A stretch of 64,000 bases of DNA from positions 62,001 through 126,000 of the forward strand of contig NZ_VOHK01000007.1 of assembly GCF_007859325.1 (NCBI RefSeq), read 5' to 3'. This document shows, piece after piece, positions 16,273 through 25,827 of this stretch (within the stretch, counting starts at the first letter, position 1; every line of letters starts with the position of its first letter). This DNA comes from Luteimonas marina (lineage in GTDB: Bacteria > Pseudomonadota > Gammaproteobacteria > Xanthomonadales > Xanthomonadaceae). The notes beneath the pieces are model-generated. The model was not told where the DNA came from, did not search any database, and worked only from the letters and a program-made list of their open reading frames with translations. The position numbers and the translations under genes are program-made.

Positions 16273-18330
16273 ATGACGACGAACGTACGCAGCTGGCTGA
16301 CCTCCCTGTTCGCGGCCCCGGAAGGCGCGGCGCCGCGCAAGCGGCTGGGCTACAGCGACGTGGTGCTGGCCTTCGGCGCGGTGCTGATCATCAGCGTGAT
16401 GATCCTGCCGCTGCCGCTGGTGGCGCTGGACACCCTGGTCGCGATCAACATCTCGATCGGCTTCGGCCTGCTGCTGCTGGGCATCTACATCCCCAACCCG
16501 GTTGCGTTCTCCAGCTTCCCCAGCGTGCTGCTGCTGACCACGCTGTTCCGGCTGGCGATCTCGATCGCGATCACCAAGTCGATCCTGCTGCACGCCGAGG
16601 GCGGCCACATCGTCGAGACCTTCGGCACCCTGGTCGCGGGCAACAACCTCGTGGTCGGCCTGGTGGTGTTCCTGATCATCACCGTGGTCCAGTTCATCGT
16701 GATCGCCAAGGGCGCCGAGCGCGTGGCCGAGGTCGCCGCGCGCTTCACCCTAGACGCGATGCCGGGCAAGCAGCTGTCGATCGACTCCGACCTGCGCTCG
16801 GGCCTGATCGACAAGGACGAGGCGCGCCGCAAGCGCCGCCTGCTCGAGACCGAGAGCCAACTGCACGGCTCGCTCGACGGCGCGATGAAGTTCGTCAAGG
16901 GCGACGCGATCTGCGGCATCGTCATCATCCTGGTCAACCTGCTCGGCGGCCTGGCGATCGGCGTGCTGCAGAAGGACATGTCGCTGGCGCAGGCGACCCA
17001 CACCTACAGCATCCTCACCATCGGCGACGGCCTGGTGTCGCAGATCCCCGCGATCCTGGCGACGATGGCCGCGGGCCTGGTGGTGACGCGCACCGCGGGC
17101 GAGATCGAGGACCGCCACCTGGGCGACGCGATCAGCCGCCAGGTCGGCGCGCAGCCGCGGGTGGCGCTGATCACCGGCCTGCTGGCGCTGCTGATGACCC
17201 TGGTGCCGGGCTTCCCGTGGCCGGTGTTCCTGGTGCTCGGGCTGGGGCTGCTGGGCTACAGCGCGTTCCGCTACCGCCACCAGTTCGAAACCCTGCGCAA
17301 GCTGTTCAAGGTCAGCGACGAGGAAGTCGCCGCCGCGCAGGCACCGGAGGAGACCGACGATTTCGCGCCGCCGCCGCCGCTGCTGCTGGAGCTGTCGCCG
17401 ACGCTGGCGGTCGCGCTCGGCCAGGAGCCGCCGCGCGCGCGCATGGCCGCGGTCACCCGGCAGGTGCGTGATGAATTCGGCGTGCCGCTGCCGGCGCCGG
17501 TGGTGCGGATCGCGGCCTCGCTGCCCGAGGGCGAGTACCGGCTCAGCGCGCACGGCGCGCGGGTCGCGTCCGGGCGCCTGCCACGCTCGGGTGCGTTCGT
17601 GCCCCAGCTGCCCGGCGCCGCGCCGCAGCCGGGCTTCTTCCCGCCGCTGTCGGGGCAGTGGAGCGAAGGCGTCGCCGCCGAGGGCGCGCTGGCGCCGCTC
17701 GACGTGATGGCGCTGCACGTCGACGCCGCGCTGCGGCGCCGGCTCGGCAGCTTCCTCGGCATCCAGGAAACCTCGAACCTGTTCGGCAAGATGCAGCGCG
17801 ACTACCCGGACCTGGTGAAGGAGATGCTGCGCGTGGTCGCGCCGCAGCGCGTGGCCGACGTGCTGCGGCGCCTCGCCGAGGAGGGCGTGCCGGTGCGCAA
17901 CCTGCGCGACGCGTTCGAGGCGATCACCGACGTCGGCAGCCGCGAGAAGGACGTGGTGCTGCTGACCGAGTACGTGCGCGTGGCGCTCAAGCGCGAGATC
18001 GCCGAGCGCTGGTCCGACGCCGAGCGCAACCTGCACGTGCTGCTGATCCATCCCGAACTCGAGGACAAGCTGCGCCAGTCGGTGCGCGTGGCCGGCGGCG
18101 CCAGCCAGCTGGCGATCTCACCCGAGCTCGCCGCGCGGCTCGGCAACGAGGTGCGCGCGCACCTGGGCCGGCAGGCGCCGGGCGTGCGCCCGGTGCTGCT
18201 GTGCTCGCTCGACGTCCGCCGCCACCTGCGCAAGCTGATGGAAGTGGATTTCTTCGAACTGCCGGTGCTGTCCTACCAGGAACTCGCGCCGGACCTGCGC
18301 ATCGTGCAGGCGGGGCAGATCAATGCCTGA
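16273..18330 (+). CDS. sctV: type III export gate protein SctV
   Basis: A 685-residue protein of the SctV/FlhA family at its normal length. The first 330 residues hold eight or so membrane segments and the FHIPEP signature region (RFTLDAMPGKQ, about residue 157). The C-terminal cytoplasmic half forms the nonameric ring that receives chaperone-substrate complexes (LREFAEEGVP-like LRRLAEEGVPVRNLRDAFEA is present). It probably starts the main plus-strand operon with sctD. Confidence 0.96.
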   Translation: MTTNVRSWLTSLFAAPEGAAPRKRLGYSDVVLAFGAVLIISVMILPLPLVALDTLVAINISIGFGLLLLGIYIPNPVAFSSFPSVLLLTTLFRLAISIAITKSILLHAEGGHIVETFGTLVAGNNLVVGLVVFLIITVVQFIVIAKGAERVAEVAARFTLDAMPGKQLSIDSDLRSGLIDKDEARRKRRLLETESQLHGSLDGAMKFVKGDAICGIVIILVNLLGGLAIGVLQKDMSLAQATHTYSILTIGDGLVSQIPAILATMAAGLVVTRTAGEIEDRHLGDAISRQVGAQPRVALITGLLALLMTLVPGFPWPVFLVLGLGLLGYSAFRYRHQFETLRKLFKVSDEEVAAAQAPEETDDFAPPPPLLLELSPTLAVALGQEPPRARMAAVTRQVRDEFGVPLPAPVVRIAASLPEGEYRLSAHGARVASGRLPRSGAFVPQLPGAAPQPGFFPPLSGQWSEGVAAEGALAPLDVMALHVDAALRRRLGSFLGIQETSNLFGKMQRDYPDLVKEMLRVVAPQRVADVLRRLAEEGVPVRNLRDAFEAITDVGSREKDVVLLTEYVRVALKREIAERWSDAERNLHVLLIHPELEDKLRQSVRVAGGASQLAISPELAARLGNEVRAHLGRQAPGVRPVLLCSLDVRRHLRKLMEVDFFELPVLSYQELAPDLRIVQAGQINA

Positions 18331-18395
18331 TCCGCGCCGCCCGCCGACCCTGAAACCCGTCCCGTGGGATCCCCCGCCCGCTGGAGCCAAGCCCG

Positions 18396-19646
18396 ATGTC
18401 GTCTTCCCCCGAACCAGACAAACATCCCCCTGACGCCGACGCCGCGGTCCTGCGCATCGTCGCCGGCCTGCACGCCGGCGCCAGCCGCCCGCTGTCGCGC
18501 CGCGAAATGGTGCTCATCGGCAGCGGCGACGACTGCGACGTGGTGCTCGCCGACCTCGGCGTGGCCGCGCACCACGCGCTGCTCAACGTCGTCGACGGAC
18601 GCTTCCATCTGCGCGCGCTGGACGCGCCGGTGGAACTGCCCGGGCGCACCCTGCACCCGGGCGATCCGGTCGAGGTCGCGCAGGTGCAGCGCATTGGCCT
18701 CGGCCACGCCGCGATTGCGTTCGGGCGCAGCGATGCCACCGAGTGGCTCGCGCTCGCGCCCGAACCCGGCGACGACGCGCCGCCGCGCCGGCCGAAGCCG
18801 GCGTTCGCGAGCCGGCTGCCGCTGATCGCGGGCATCGCCGTGCTGGCGCTGGCCGCGCTGGCGATCTTCGCGGCGTGGATGCCGGCCAAGCCGCCGCCGG
18901 TCGATGTCGAACAGCGCCTGCGCGAGCTGGCGCGCGAGCATCGCGTCAGCGACGTGAAGATCACCCGCAACGTCGACGGCCACGCGGTGCTGTCGGGCAC
19001 GGTCGACAACCGCGGGGTCCGCGACAAGCTGCGCGCGCAGCTGGAAGGCGAGTCGCTGCCGGCGAGCGTGTCGCTGCGCAGCGGCGAGGACCTCGCGGTC
19101 GACGTCGCCGAGGTCATGCGCACCGGCGGATTCCCGGTGCAGGCCGAATACCTGGGCAGCAACAACGTCCGCGTCAGCGGCCACTTCGGCGGCGACGAAA
19201 GCGCGGTGCGCGACTTCATCCGCTCGCGGGCGATGGTCGAGACCGGCGTCAACATGGTCGAGCCGGTCAACCTCGACGCCGCCGCCGACGCCAGCGCGGA
19301 TGCGCGCGACGCGGCGCCGGCGCAGGCGCACGTGGTGTCGATCGTGCGCGGCGATTCACCGTACGTGGAGACGGCCGACGGCGAGCGCTACCACGTCGGC
19401 GACGCCATTCCGGGCTGGGGCGAGCTGATTTCGATCGGCGCCTACGCCCACGTGCTGCAGCCCGACGGCGCGCTCGCCAAGCTCAGGCCGTCGCCCGCGC
19501 CCGCGCCGCCGCCGGAGGACGAGGCGGATGCGGCGCAGGCGCCCGGCAACGGCCGCGCGGCGTCGCAGCGCCCCGCCAATGTCGTTCAGAAACCTGAAAC
19601 CGCGCCGGGCGTGCGCGCGAGCGCGATCGATGCAGACACGATGTGA
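18396..19646 (+). CDS. sctD: type III inner-membrane ring protein SctD
   Basis: A 416-residue bitopic protein. Residues 18-115 form an FHA-like domain (LRIVAGLHAGASRPLSRREM, then VLIGSGDDCDVVLAD). One membrane segment lies at about 142-163 (LPLIAGIAVLALAALAIFAA). The periplasmic part has ring-building motifs, including a BON-like unit (VSDVKITRNVDGHAVLSGTV). The Pro/Ala-rich C-terminus is probably disordered. It follows sctV by 65 bases, and the needle-like gene follows after 143 bases that contain a CCCTAGG palindrome. Confidence 0.9.
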   Translation: MSSSPEPDKHPPDADAAVLRIVAGLHAGASRPLSRREMVLIGSGDDCDVVLADLGVAAHHALLNVVDGRFHLRALDAPVELPGRTLHPGDPVEVAQVQRIGLGHAAIAFGRSDATEWLALAPEPGDDAPPRRPKPAFASRLPLIAGIAVLALAALAIFAAWMPAKPPPVDVEQRLRELAREHRVSDVKITRNVDGHAVLSGTVDNRGVRDKLRAQLEGESLPASVSLRSGEDLAVDVAEVMRTGGFPVQAEYLGSNNVRVSGHFGGDESAVRDFIRSRAMVETGVNMVEPVNLDAAADASADARDAAPAQAHVVSIVRGDSPYVETADGERYHVGDAIPGWGELISIGAYAHVLQPDGALAKLRPSPAPAPPPEDEADAAQAPGNGRAASQRPANVVQKPETAPGVRASAIDADTM

Positions 19647-19654
19647 ACAACCCC

Positions 19655-19685
19655 TGCGGTAAACCCTAGGTCACGGTTTGCGGCA
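19655..19685 (+). promoter_or_regulatory. CCCTAGG palindrome upstream of the first needle gene
   Basis: AAACCCTAGGTCACGGTTT, centred near 19667 and about 120 bases before the needle-like gene. It is one of four related sites in this cluster, each 88-123 bases upstream of a start codon (others near 25717, 26697 and 30874). CTAG is rare in enterobacterial and related genomes, which makes recurrence in these gaps notable. Binding is inferred. Confidence 0.4.
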
Positions 19686-19789
19686 ACAAATATCCGCTAC
19701 AGTCCGGCCACAGTCCCAATCGAAACCGTTCGGATTCGACGCAGCACGGATCGAGGTTCGATCCCTCATACGCACAAGGAGCCAAGGCG

Positions 19790-20125
19790 ATGACGATCCC
19801 AACCGACAACAACCTGATCAACCAGTACATCGGCGCCGCGACGTTCTCCAACGGCCCGGGCGGCACCGGCGGCGCGCGCACCGGCGGTTCGGGCGGCGGC
19901 ACCAGCTGGTACGAAGCGATGTCGCGCGCGTGGGGCCAGACGCTGGACGCGCAGGCCACCGAGATCACCAACCTGTCCGACCAGATCGGCACCGGTTCCG
20001 ACCAGCCCTCGCAGATGGTCGCGCTGACCGCGGCGAGCCTGAAGATGCAGTTCATGTCGAACAACGCCGCGACCTCGCAGAACAGCGTGGCCGAGTCGCT
20101 GAACGCGGTCGCCAGGAAGCAGTAG
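19790..20125 (+). CDS. sctF: needle-like type III secreted protein (SctF family, copy 1)
   Basis: A 111-residue protein lying in the usual needle position between sctD and sctI. The C-terminal 40 residues follow the needle-subunit pattern (LKMQFMSNNAATSQNSVAES, ending NAVARKQ) that in PrgI, MxiH and YscF forms the polymerising helix. It is longer than the usual 70-90 residues because of a glycine-rich N-terminal spacer (GGTGGARTGGSGGG). It has a paralogue at 27483-27818. The start has AAGGAG upstream with a 9-base spacer. Confidence 0.7.
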   Translation: MTIPTDNNLINQYIGAATFSNGPGGTGGARTGGSGGGTSWYEAMSRAWGQTLDAQATEITNLSDQIGTGSDQPSQMVALTAASLKMQFMSNNAATSQNSVAESLNAVARKQ

Positions 20126-20222
20126 TCGCGCCACGGGCGGCTGATCGCGATTGGCGCGCGGCGCAGACGCCCGCGCGCCGCGGTTCGACGGCGCCGGCAT
20201 GGCGCTTCAAGGAGCAACGGAC

Positions 20223-20636
20223 ATGATCGATGCAATCCAGGTGGCGGCCTTGGAAGCGGCCGCGAATCCCGCGGCCGCACCCGCGCTGCAGCCGCAGGCC
20301 TCCGCGGTCGACGTGCGCGAGTTCGCGCAGGCGATGGAGCGCAGCGGCGGCGCGAAGCCGGCCGGCGCGCCCGAGGCGGTCGCGAACCCGGCGCCGGCCG
20401 GCGAATCGGCCAGCGCGAAGATGATGGTCAGTGCCTTCGACAGCCTCAACGGCACGGCCAAGAACATCGAGTCGCTCTCGCGCGCCATGTCGGCGAGCGC
20501 GACCGAGATGACGCCGGGACAGATGCTCGAGATGACGATGCAGTGCCACCAGTTCCTGTTCCAGTCCCAGCTCACCTCGAACGTGGCCAACCGCACGTCC
20601 GACGGCGTGCAGCAGCTGTTCCGGCAGCAGTCCTGA
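20223..20636 (+). CDS. sctI: type III inner rod protein SctI
   Basis: A 137-residue protein. The C-terminal half is typical of inner rod proteins: MTPGQMLEMTMQCHQFLFQS, then QLTSNVANRTSDGVQQLFRQ. The start at 20223 follows AAGGAG at a 10-base spacing; longer in-frame starts at 20151 and 20199 are less likely. It is placed directly before sctJ, as in most systems. Confidence 0.85.
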   Translation: MIDAIQVAALEAAANPAAAPALQPQASAVDVREFAQAMERSGGAKPAGAPEAVANPAPAGESASAKMMVSAFDSLNGTAKNIESLSRAMSASATEMTPGQMLEMTMQCHQFLFQSQLTSNVANRTSDGVQQLFRQQS

Positions 20637-20653
20637 TCCTTCCGGAGCCGTCG

Positions 20654-21454
20654 ATGGACCTGCGCCGCCCCCGCAACGGAACCCGCATCGGCCGCACGGC
20701 CTGCGTCGTGCTCGCCTGCCTGCTGCTGGCCGCGTGCTCGCGGGTCACGCTGTACGGCGACCTCGAGGAGCGCCAGGCCAACGAGGTGTTCGCGGTGCTG
20801 CTCGCGGCCGACGTCAACGCCGAGAAGCGCACTTCGCTCAGCAAGACCGGCTGGGAGATCCGCGTCGACAAGGGCGACTTCTCCCGCGCGATGCAGGTGC
20901 TGCAGGCGCGTGGGCTGCCGCGGCAGCAGTACGTGTCGATGTGCGACGTGTTCAAGAAGGAAGGCATCGCCTCGTCCTCGGTCGAGGAGAAGGCGCGCTA
21001 CATCTGCAGCCGCCAGCAGGAGCTGGCGCGGACCCTGTCCGGCTATCCGGGCGTGGTCGACGCGCGCGTGCACATCGCCCTGCCGGACCGTGACCCGCTC
21101 GGCGGCGACGTCGGGCATTCCTCGGCGGCGGTGGTGATCTTCCAGCAGCCGGGCGCCAACCTCGAGAACCTGCAGACGCGGATCAAGACCGTGGTCAAGG
21201 ACGGCATCGAGGGGCTCGACGACATCAACAAGGTCTCGGTCGAGTTCGTGCCGATGCCCGGCGCCGCGGCAACCGCCGGCGTGCCGCCGCGCCAGTCCAC
21301 TGCGCCTGCGGCGATGTCCGCCGCCAATGCGATGTCGATCGGCATCGGCCTGGGCGTGCTCGCGCTGCTGGGGCTGGTGTGGGCCGCCTGGGGCCGCCTG
21401 CGCCAGCGTCGCGTGCAGCGGACGGGCGACGGCGGCGGGATCTGGAACGGCTGA
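20654..21454 (+). CDS. sctJ: type III inner-membrane ring lipoprotein SctJ
   Basis: A 266-residue lipoprotein. The signal ends in the lipobox LLAAC at about residue 29, followed by the family-typical RVTLYGDLEERQANEVFAVL. A C-terminal membrane helix lies at about 222-245. With SctD it forms the inner-membrane ring. The ATG at 20654 gives the shortest complete signal peptide; the reading frame extends further upstream without a sensible start. Confidence 0.95.
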   Translation: MDLRRPRNGTRIGRTACVVLACLLLAACSRVTLYGDLEERQANEVFAVLLAADVNAEKRTSLSKTGWEIRVDKGDFSRAMQVLQARGLPRQQYVSMCDVFKKEGIASSSVEEKARYICSRQQELARTLSGYPGVVDARVHIALPDRDPLGGDVGHSSAAVVIFQQPGANLENLQTRIKTVVKDGIEGLDDINKVSVEFVPMPGAAATAGVPPRQSTAPAAMSAANAMSIGIGLGVLALLGLVWAAWGRLRQRRVQRTGDGGGIWNG

Positions 21455-21465
21455 GGCTTTCCGGC

Positions 21466-22107
21466 ATGCCGCTGCAGGCGCTGCTCGCCGACGTCCATCC
21501 CGCGTGGTACGCGGCCGGGGGCGAAGCCGGATTCGATCCCCAACTCGTCGCACGGGCGCGCAGCAGCGCGCTGGGCCAGCGCCTGCTGCTGCGCGCGCTG
21601 CCGCCGTCGGTCATGGACGGCCTGCTCGCGCCGCGACCGGGCGGCAGCCCGCATCTCTCCACGCAGCGGCGCTGGCCGCGCGAACGCGTGCTGGCGCTGG
21701 TGCGCGACCTCGGCGTGCTCGCCTGCGCGCCGGTGATCCGCGCCGAGGTCCGGCGCGAACCGGTGCGCTGGCTGCGCAAGGTGCTCGGCAACAGCTACCT
21801 GCTGGCGCTGGACAGGACGGTCTGGGACGGCCGCGTCGACCGCGCGGTGCAGGCGCGGCTGTCGTCGGAATGGGAGGCGCTGGTCGCCGATCCGCGATTC
21901 CTGTCCGATCCGGCATTGCTCGGCGCGCTGCTCGATCGCCGGGGCGACGCCGAACTGCGCGCCTGGGCGGCACGGCGCAACCGGCCGCTGGCCGACTGGA
22001 CCCTGCTGATGCGCGGCATCGAAGCGGACTGCGCCACGCACCTGCCGGAAAAGGCGGTGCTGCGGGTGGCCTCGCACCACGAGAACCACGACGAGGACGC
22101 CGCATGA
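21466..22107 (+). CDS. sctK: type III sorting platform protein SctK
   Basis: A 213-residue cytoplasmic protein that fits SctK (YscK/MxiK) in length, position (between sctJ and sctL) and character. It has no signal or membrane segment and carries the HP.W signature near its start (ADVHPAWYA). SctK links the SctD cytoplasmic domain to SctQ in the sorting platform. Sequence conservation in this family is low, so the call leans on gene order. It overlaps sctL by ATGA. Confidence 0.75.
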   Translation: MPLQALLADVHPAWYAAGGEAGFDPQLVARARSSALGQRLLLRALPPSVMDGLLAPRPGGSPHLSTQRRWPRERVLALVRDLGVLACAPVIRAEVRREPVRWLRKVLGNSYLLALDRTVWDGRVDRAVQARLSSEWEALVADPRFLSDPALLGALLDRRGDAELRAWAARRNRPLADWTLLMRGIEADCATHLPEKAVLRVASHHENHDEDAA

Positions 22108-22802
22108 ACCTGCCCGCCGCATCGCAAGCGAGCCTCGACGCGCAAGCGCGCGCGGCGCCTGCGCGCGTCGGCGGCGGCAGCGTCGCCGTATTCGAACGGC
22201 GCGAGTTCGAGCGCGCGGTCTCGGCGCGCGTGCTGTCGCCGCGGCACTGGGCGAAGCTGGAAGAGCTCGACCAGTTGCTCGATCGCGTCAACGCGCTCTA
22301 CGGCGAGGTCGAGGGCGAGATCGTCCAGGCGCGCGAGGCCGGGCAGGCCGAAGGCTTTGCCGAGGGGCTCAGGCGCGCGCAGCAGCAGATGACCGAGCAG
22401 CTCACCGCGCTCAACGAACGCCGCGCGCGCGTGCTTGCCGACGCCGCCGGCCGCATCACCGAACTGGCCTGCGCGATCGTGGCGCGGATCGCGCCCGGCT
22501 TCGACGCCGCCAGCGTGGTGCCGCCGCTGGTGATGCAGGCGGTCGAGGCGGCGCAGGCCGAGCAGTTCCTGCTGATCCGGGTGCATCCGACCGTGCGCGG
22601 TTCGGTGCAGGCGGGCCTGGGCGCGGTGCGGCAGGCGCATCCGGCGGTGGGCGTGATCGAGCTGGTCGACGACGAGAGCCTGGACCCGCTGAGCTGCGTG
22701 GTGGTGTCGGAAGCCGGCGAGGTGCGCGCCGGCGTCGCCCAGCAGATCGAGGCGATCCGCGTTGCGCTGGCCGGCGTCGGCCAGGTGGAGCCCGCGCGAT
22801 GA
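22104..22802 (+). CDS. sctL: type III ATPase stator protein SctL
   Basis: A 232-residue protein of the SctL/FliH family. A helical N-terminal region with EAGQAEGFAEGLRRAQQQ resembles the repeated A/E/G-xxx-G pattern of FliH. The C-terminal part (LIRVHPTVRGSVQAGLG, then VIELVDDESLDPLSCVVVSE) is the conserved ATPase-binding domain. It overlaps sctK and sctN by ATGA and so is translationally coupled to both. Confidence 0.88.
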   Translation: MNLPAASQASLDAQARAAPARVGGGSVAVFERREFERAVSARVLSPRHWAKLEELDQLLDRVNALYGEVEGEIVQAREAGQAEGFAEGLRRAQQQMTEQLTALNERRARVLADAAGRITELACAIVARIAPGFDAASVVPPLVMQAVEAAQAEQFLLIRVHPTVRGSVQAGLGAVRQAHPAVGVIELVDDESLDPLSCVVVSEAGEVRAGVAQQIEAIRVALAGVGQVEPAR

Positions 22803-24154
22803 GCCTGCCGCGCGTGCCGGTGCAGGCGGTGCAGGACGGATCGATCGATCCGCTGCTCAGCGCGCTCGCCGGCGTGCGTTCGATCCAGCGCGTGGGTCGC
22901 GTGGTCGAGGCCTACGGCACCCTGATCCGCGCCACCGGCCTGAAGGCCGCGATCGGCGAGCTGTGCCACCTGCGCAATCCGCCGGGCGACGGCGATCCCG
23001 CGTTCAACCTCGCCGCGGAAGTGGTCGGCGTGTCGAAGCAGCACACGCTGCTGACGCCGCTGGGCGCGCTCGACGGCATTTCCGCGACCACCGAAATCGT
23101 CGCCAGCGGGCGCCAGGCCTCGGTGCGCGCCGGCGACGGCCTGCTCGGCCGCATCCTCGACGCGCACGGCGAGCCGATCGACGGCAAGGGCCCGGTCGGC
23201 GCCGGCGTCGAGATGCCGATCTACGCGGCTTCGCCCAATCCGCTGACGCGCAACCTGATCGAGCGCCCGTTCTCCACCGGCGTGCGCGCGATCGACAGCG
23301 TGATGACCGCCGGCGAGGGCCAGCGCGTGGGCATCTTCGCGGTCGCAGGCGGCGGCAAGAGCACCCTGCTGGGCATGCTCGCGCGCGGCGGCGACGCCGA
23401 GGTCAACGTGATCGTGCTGGTCGGCGAGCGCGGCCGCGAGGTCAACGAATTCATCCACGACAACCTCGGCGAGGCCGGACTGGCGAAGTCGGTGATCGTG
23501 GTCGCCACCTCAGACCGGCCCGCGCTCGAGCGCAGCCGCGCGGCCTGGGTGGGCACCGCGATCGCCGAGCATTTCCGCGACCGCGGCAAGCGCGTGCTGC
23601 TGCTGCTCGACTCGGTGACGCGCTTCGCGCGCGCGCTGCGCGACGTCGGCCTCGCGATCGGCGAGCCGCCGGCGCGGCGCGGCTTCCCGCCGTCGGTGTT
23701 CAGCGCGCTGCCGCGACTGTTCGAGCGCGCCGGAAACAACCAGGCCGGCAGCATCACCGCCTTCTACACCGTGCTGGCCGAGGACGAGGACGGCGGCGAT
23801 CCGATCGTCGAGGAAGTGCGCTCGATCCTGGACGGCCACATCGTGCTCTCGCGCAAGCTCGCCGCCGCCTACCACTATCCCGCGATCGACGTGCTGACCA
23901 GCCTCAGCCGCACCATGCCGCGGGTGGTCGACCAGGCGCACCTGCGCGCCGCCGGCCAGCTGCGCAAGGCGCTGGCCAAGCACCAGGACATCGAGCTGCT
24001 GCTGCAGCTGGGCGAATACAAGCGCGGCAGCGATCCCGACGCCGACTTCGCCATCGACCGGATCGGCCCGATCCGCAAGCTGCTGCAGCAGCCCTCGGGC
24101 GAGCTGGTGCCGTTCGCGCAGTCCTCCGACACGCTGAAGAAGCTGTTCGCATGA
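22799..24154 (+). CDS. sctN: type III secretion ATPase SctN
   Basis: A 451-residue ATPase related to F-type beta subunits, at the normal length. The P-loop is AVAGGGKST near residue 184, Walker B is VLLLLDSVTRFARA, and GERGREVNEF and the C-terminal SLSRTMPRV segment are also conserved. The P-loop reads AGGGKS where many T3SS ATPases have GSGVGKS, still within the consensus. It unfolds substrates and strips chaperones at the base of the export gate. Confidence 0.96.
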   Translation: MSLPRVPVQAVQDGSIDPLLSALAGVRSIQRVGRVVEAYGTLIRATGLKAAIGELCHLRNPPGDGDPAFNLAAEVVGVSKQHTLLTPLGALDGISATTEIVASGRQASVRAGDGLLGRILDAHGEPIDGKGPVGAGVEMPIYAASPNPLTRNLIERPFSTGVRAIDSVMTAGEGQRVGIFAVAGGGKSTLLGMLARGGDAEVNVIVLVGERGREVNEFIHDNLGEAGLAKSVIVVATSDRPALERSRAAWVGTAIAEHFRDRGKRVLLLLDSVTRFARALRDVGLAIGEPPARRGFPPSVFSALPRLFERAGNNQAGSITAFYTVLAEDEDGGDPIVEEVRSILDGHIVLSRKLAAAYHYPAIDVLTSLSRTMPRVVDQAHLRAAGQLRKALAKHQDIELLLQLGEYKRGSDPDADFAIDRIGPIRKLLQQPSGELVPFAQSSDTLKKLFA

Positions 24155-24654
24155 GCACCGCCGCGCGCAAACGCTATCCGCTGCAGCAGCTGCTGCAGCT
24201 GCGCACGCACCGCACCGAGAAGGCGCGCCTGGTCGTGGTCGAGAAGCAGCGCGCCGTGCGCGAATGCCGCGAGGCCTGCGAGCGGATCGAGGCCGAAATC
24301 GTCGCGCTGCAGCTCGAGCGCGCCGGCCAGCGGCTGCGCATGCTGGACCCGCCGCCGCCGGGCATCCCGTTCCCGCTGGCGCTGGAGCAGCGCGAGGCGC
24401 ACGTCGACTGGCTCGGCGGACAGGAACAGGCCGCGCGCCAGCGGCTGCAGCAGGCGCAGCAGAAGCTGCAGCAGGCCGAGCAGGCGCTCACCGAGGCGAT
24501 GCAGGCCTTCTTCCGCGCCAAGGCGCGCGAGGATGCGCTGGAGAAGCGCAAGGGCATCTGGCGCGGCGAGGTGATCGCGCTCGAAGCGCGGCAGGAAGAG
24601 GACGCCGCCGCCGACCTGGTACAGGCCGTCCACATCGGCCGCACCCGACATTGA
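24151..24654 (+). CDS. sctO: type III central stalk protein SctO
   Basis: A 167-residue protein predicted to be two long helices forming a coiled coil (dense Gln/Glu/Arg/Leu, for example QRLQQAQQKLQQAEQALTEA). That is the shape of SctO/FliJ, the stalk connecting the ATPase to SctV. It overlaps the sctN stop (ATGA). Identity rests on position, length and coiled-coil nature. Confidence 0.8.
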   Translation: MSTAARKRYPLQQLLQLRTHRTEKARLVVVEKQRAVRECREACERIEAEIVALQLERAGQRLRMLDPPPPGIPFPLALEQREAHVDWLGGQEQAARQRLQQAQQKLQQAEQALTEAMQAFFRAKAREDALEKRKGIWRGEVIALEARQEEDAAADLVQAVHIGRTRH

Positions 24655-24664
24655 GGAGCAGCGC

Positions 24665-25384
24665 ATGAGCATCGACCACGGCAGCACCTCGTCGCTGTCC
24701 AACCGCCCGGCCGACAACACGCAGCGCGCCGACAGCGACCGGCCCGCGGACAGGCCGCGCGAGGCGCCGCCGAAGGAAGAGGTGGATCGCTTCCGCCAGC
24801 TGATGCAGCACGGCCGCCAGGAGGGCCGCACCGGCCTGCAGGAACGGCAGGAACAGCATTCGGGCTCGCTCGAGGCCGGGCGCCATGCCGCGAACGCCGC
24901 CGCGCGCCACGGCGAGGAGCAAGCGGCGCTGCGCGGACTGCCCGGACAGCGCGGCACGCAGGACGGCACCGACAACAACGGCATGGGCGCCAACGCCACC
25001 GAGGGCGCCGACCTGCTGGCGATGATGCAGGCCCAGGCCGCGCTGCGCGACGGCGCCGGTGCGCCGCCGCCGACCGCACCCGCGCCGCCGATGGCCAGCG
25101 GCAAGGCGCTGGCGGAGATGCTCGAACGGCACGTGCGCCAGTTCGCCGTCGACGGCGCCGCGTCCAGCGACGGCGACGGCCACGTCCTGCTGCGCATGGC
25201 CGACGCGACCCTGCCCGGCACCGACCTGCTGCTGAGCCGGACTGCCGACGGCTGGCACCTGCGCGCGGACGTGCGCTCGCGCGACAGCTACGACGCCATC
25301 CGCGACGCCGCGCCGGCGCTGGCCAAGCGCTTCGCCGAACAGAATCTGGGCCGCCTCGAGATCGACCCGCACTTCAACGGCTGA
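24665..25384 (+). CDS. sctP: type III needle-length regulator SctP-like protein
   Basis: A 239-residue protein. The first 125 residues are hydrophilic and disordered in character. A folded C-terminal domain follows (LLRMADATLPGTDLLLSRTA, then WHLRADVRSRDSYDAIRDAA), consistent with the substrate-switch domain of SctP. It comes right after sctO, the normal place, with GAGGAG before the ATG. SctP normally works with SctU, which is absent from this window. Confidence 0.7.
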   Translation: MSIDHGSTSSLSNRPADNTQRADSDRPADRPREAPPKEEVDRFRQLMQHGRQEGRTGLQERQEQHSGSLEAGRHAANAAARHGEEQAALRGLPGQRGTQDGTDNNGMGANATEGADLLAMMQAQAALRDGAGAPPPTAPAPPMASGKALAEMLERHVRQFAVDGAASSDGDGHVLLRMADATLPGTDLLLSRTADGWHLRADVRSRDSYDAIRDAAPALAKRFAEQNLGRLEIDPHFNG

Positions 25385-25469
25385 GGCCATCGGTGCCCGT
25401 GATTGATCCTGCCCGGATATTCGCAAGGAGCGACGATCGGCTCCTTGGAGCGTCCAACAAAATGAATTC

Positions 25470-25545
25470 TGTCATCCCGAGCGCAGCGAGGGATCTTGTC
25501 TCCGGAGCCAGAAAAGCGAGATCCCTCGCTGCGCTCGGGATGACA
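25470..25545. repeat. palindromic repeat, family C
   Basis: Arms TGTCATCCCGAGCGCAGCGA and TCGCTGCGCTCGGGATGACA follow sctP. The 443-base gap (25385-25827) also contains a GCCCCGCAAGCGGGGC hairpin at about 25584-25599, a decayed GGAGCGCCCTCAGGCGCGAT element near 25612 and the palindrome described next. I see no gene in it. Confidence 0.9.
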
Positions 25546-25705
25546 TCCTGTTGGATGCTCCTGCCATTCGTAAAGGCGCAATGCCCCGCAAGCGGGGCAG
25601 GTTCGCTTGCAGGAGCGCCCTCAGGCGCGATCGCCTGCCGCACGCCATCGAACACCCGGTCGCGACTGGAGCCGCTCCCGCAGTTTTCGGATCGCTTTCT
25701 TCATA

Positions 25706-25735
25706 GGGTTTACCCCAGGGTGGGGCACGCCCCAG
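25706..25735 (+). promoter_or_regulatory. ACCCCAGGGT near-palindrome upstream of the accessory tail
   Basis: GGGTTTACCCCAGGGTGGGG centred near 25717, about 111 bases before the small glycine-rich gene. It differs from the ACCCTAGGGT consensus by one base. It is the second of four such sites in the T3SS region. Confidence 0.4.
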
Positions 25736-25827
25736 CTTGGAGGCGATGGACGAGCCGCAGCAGACTCCACGTGCGCGCCATGCGCGTGATGTTTCCCCCG
25801 ACATCCACGTAGACAGGAGTCCACACC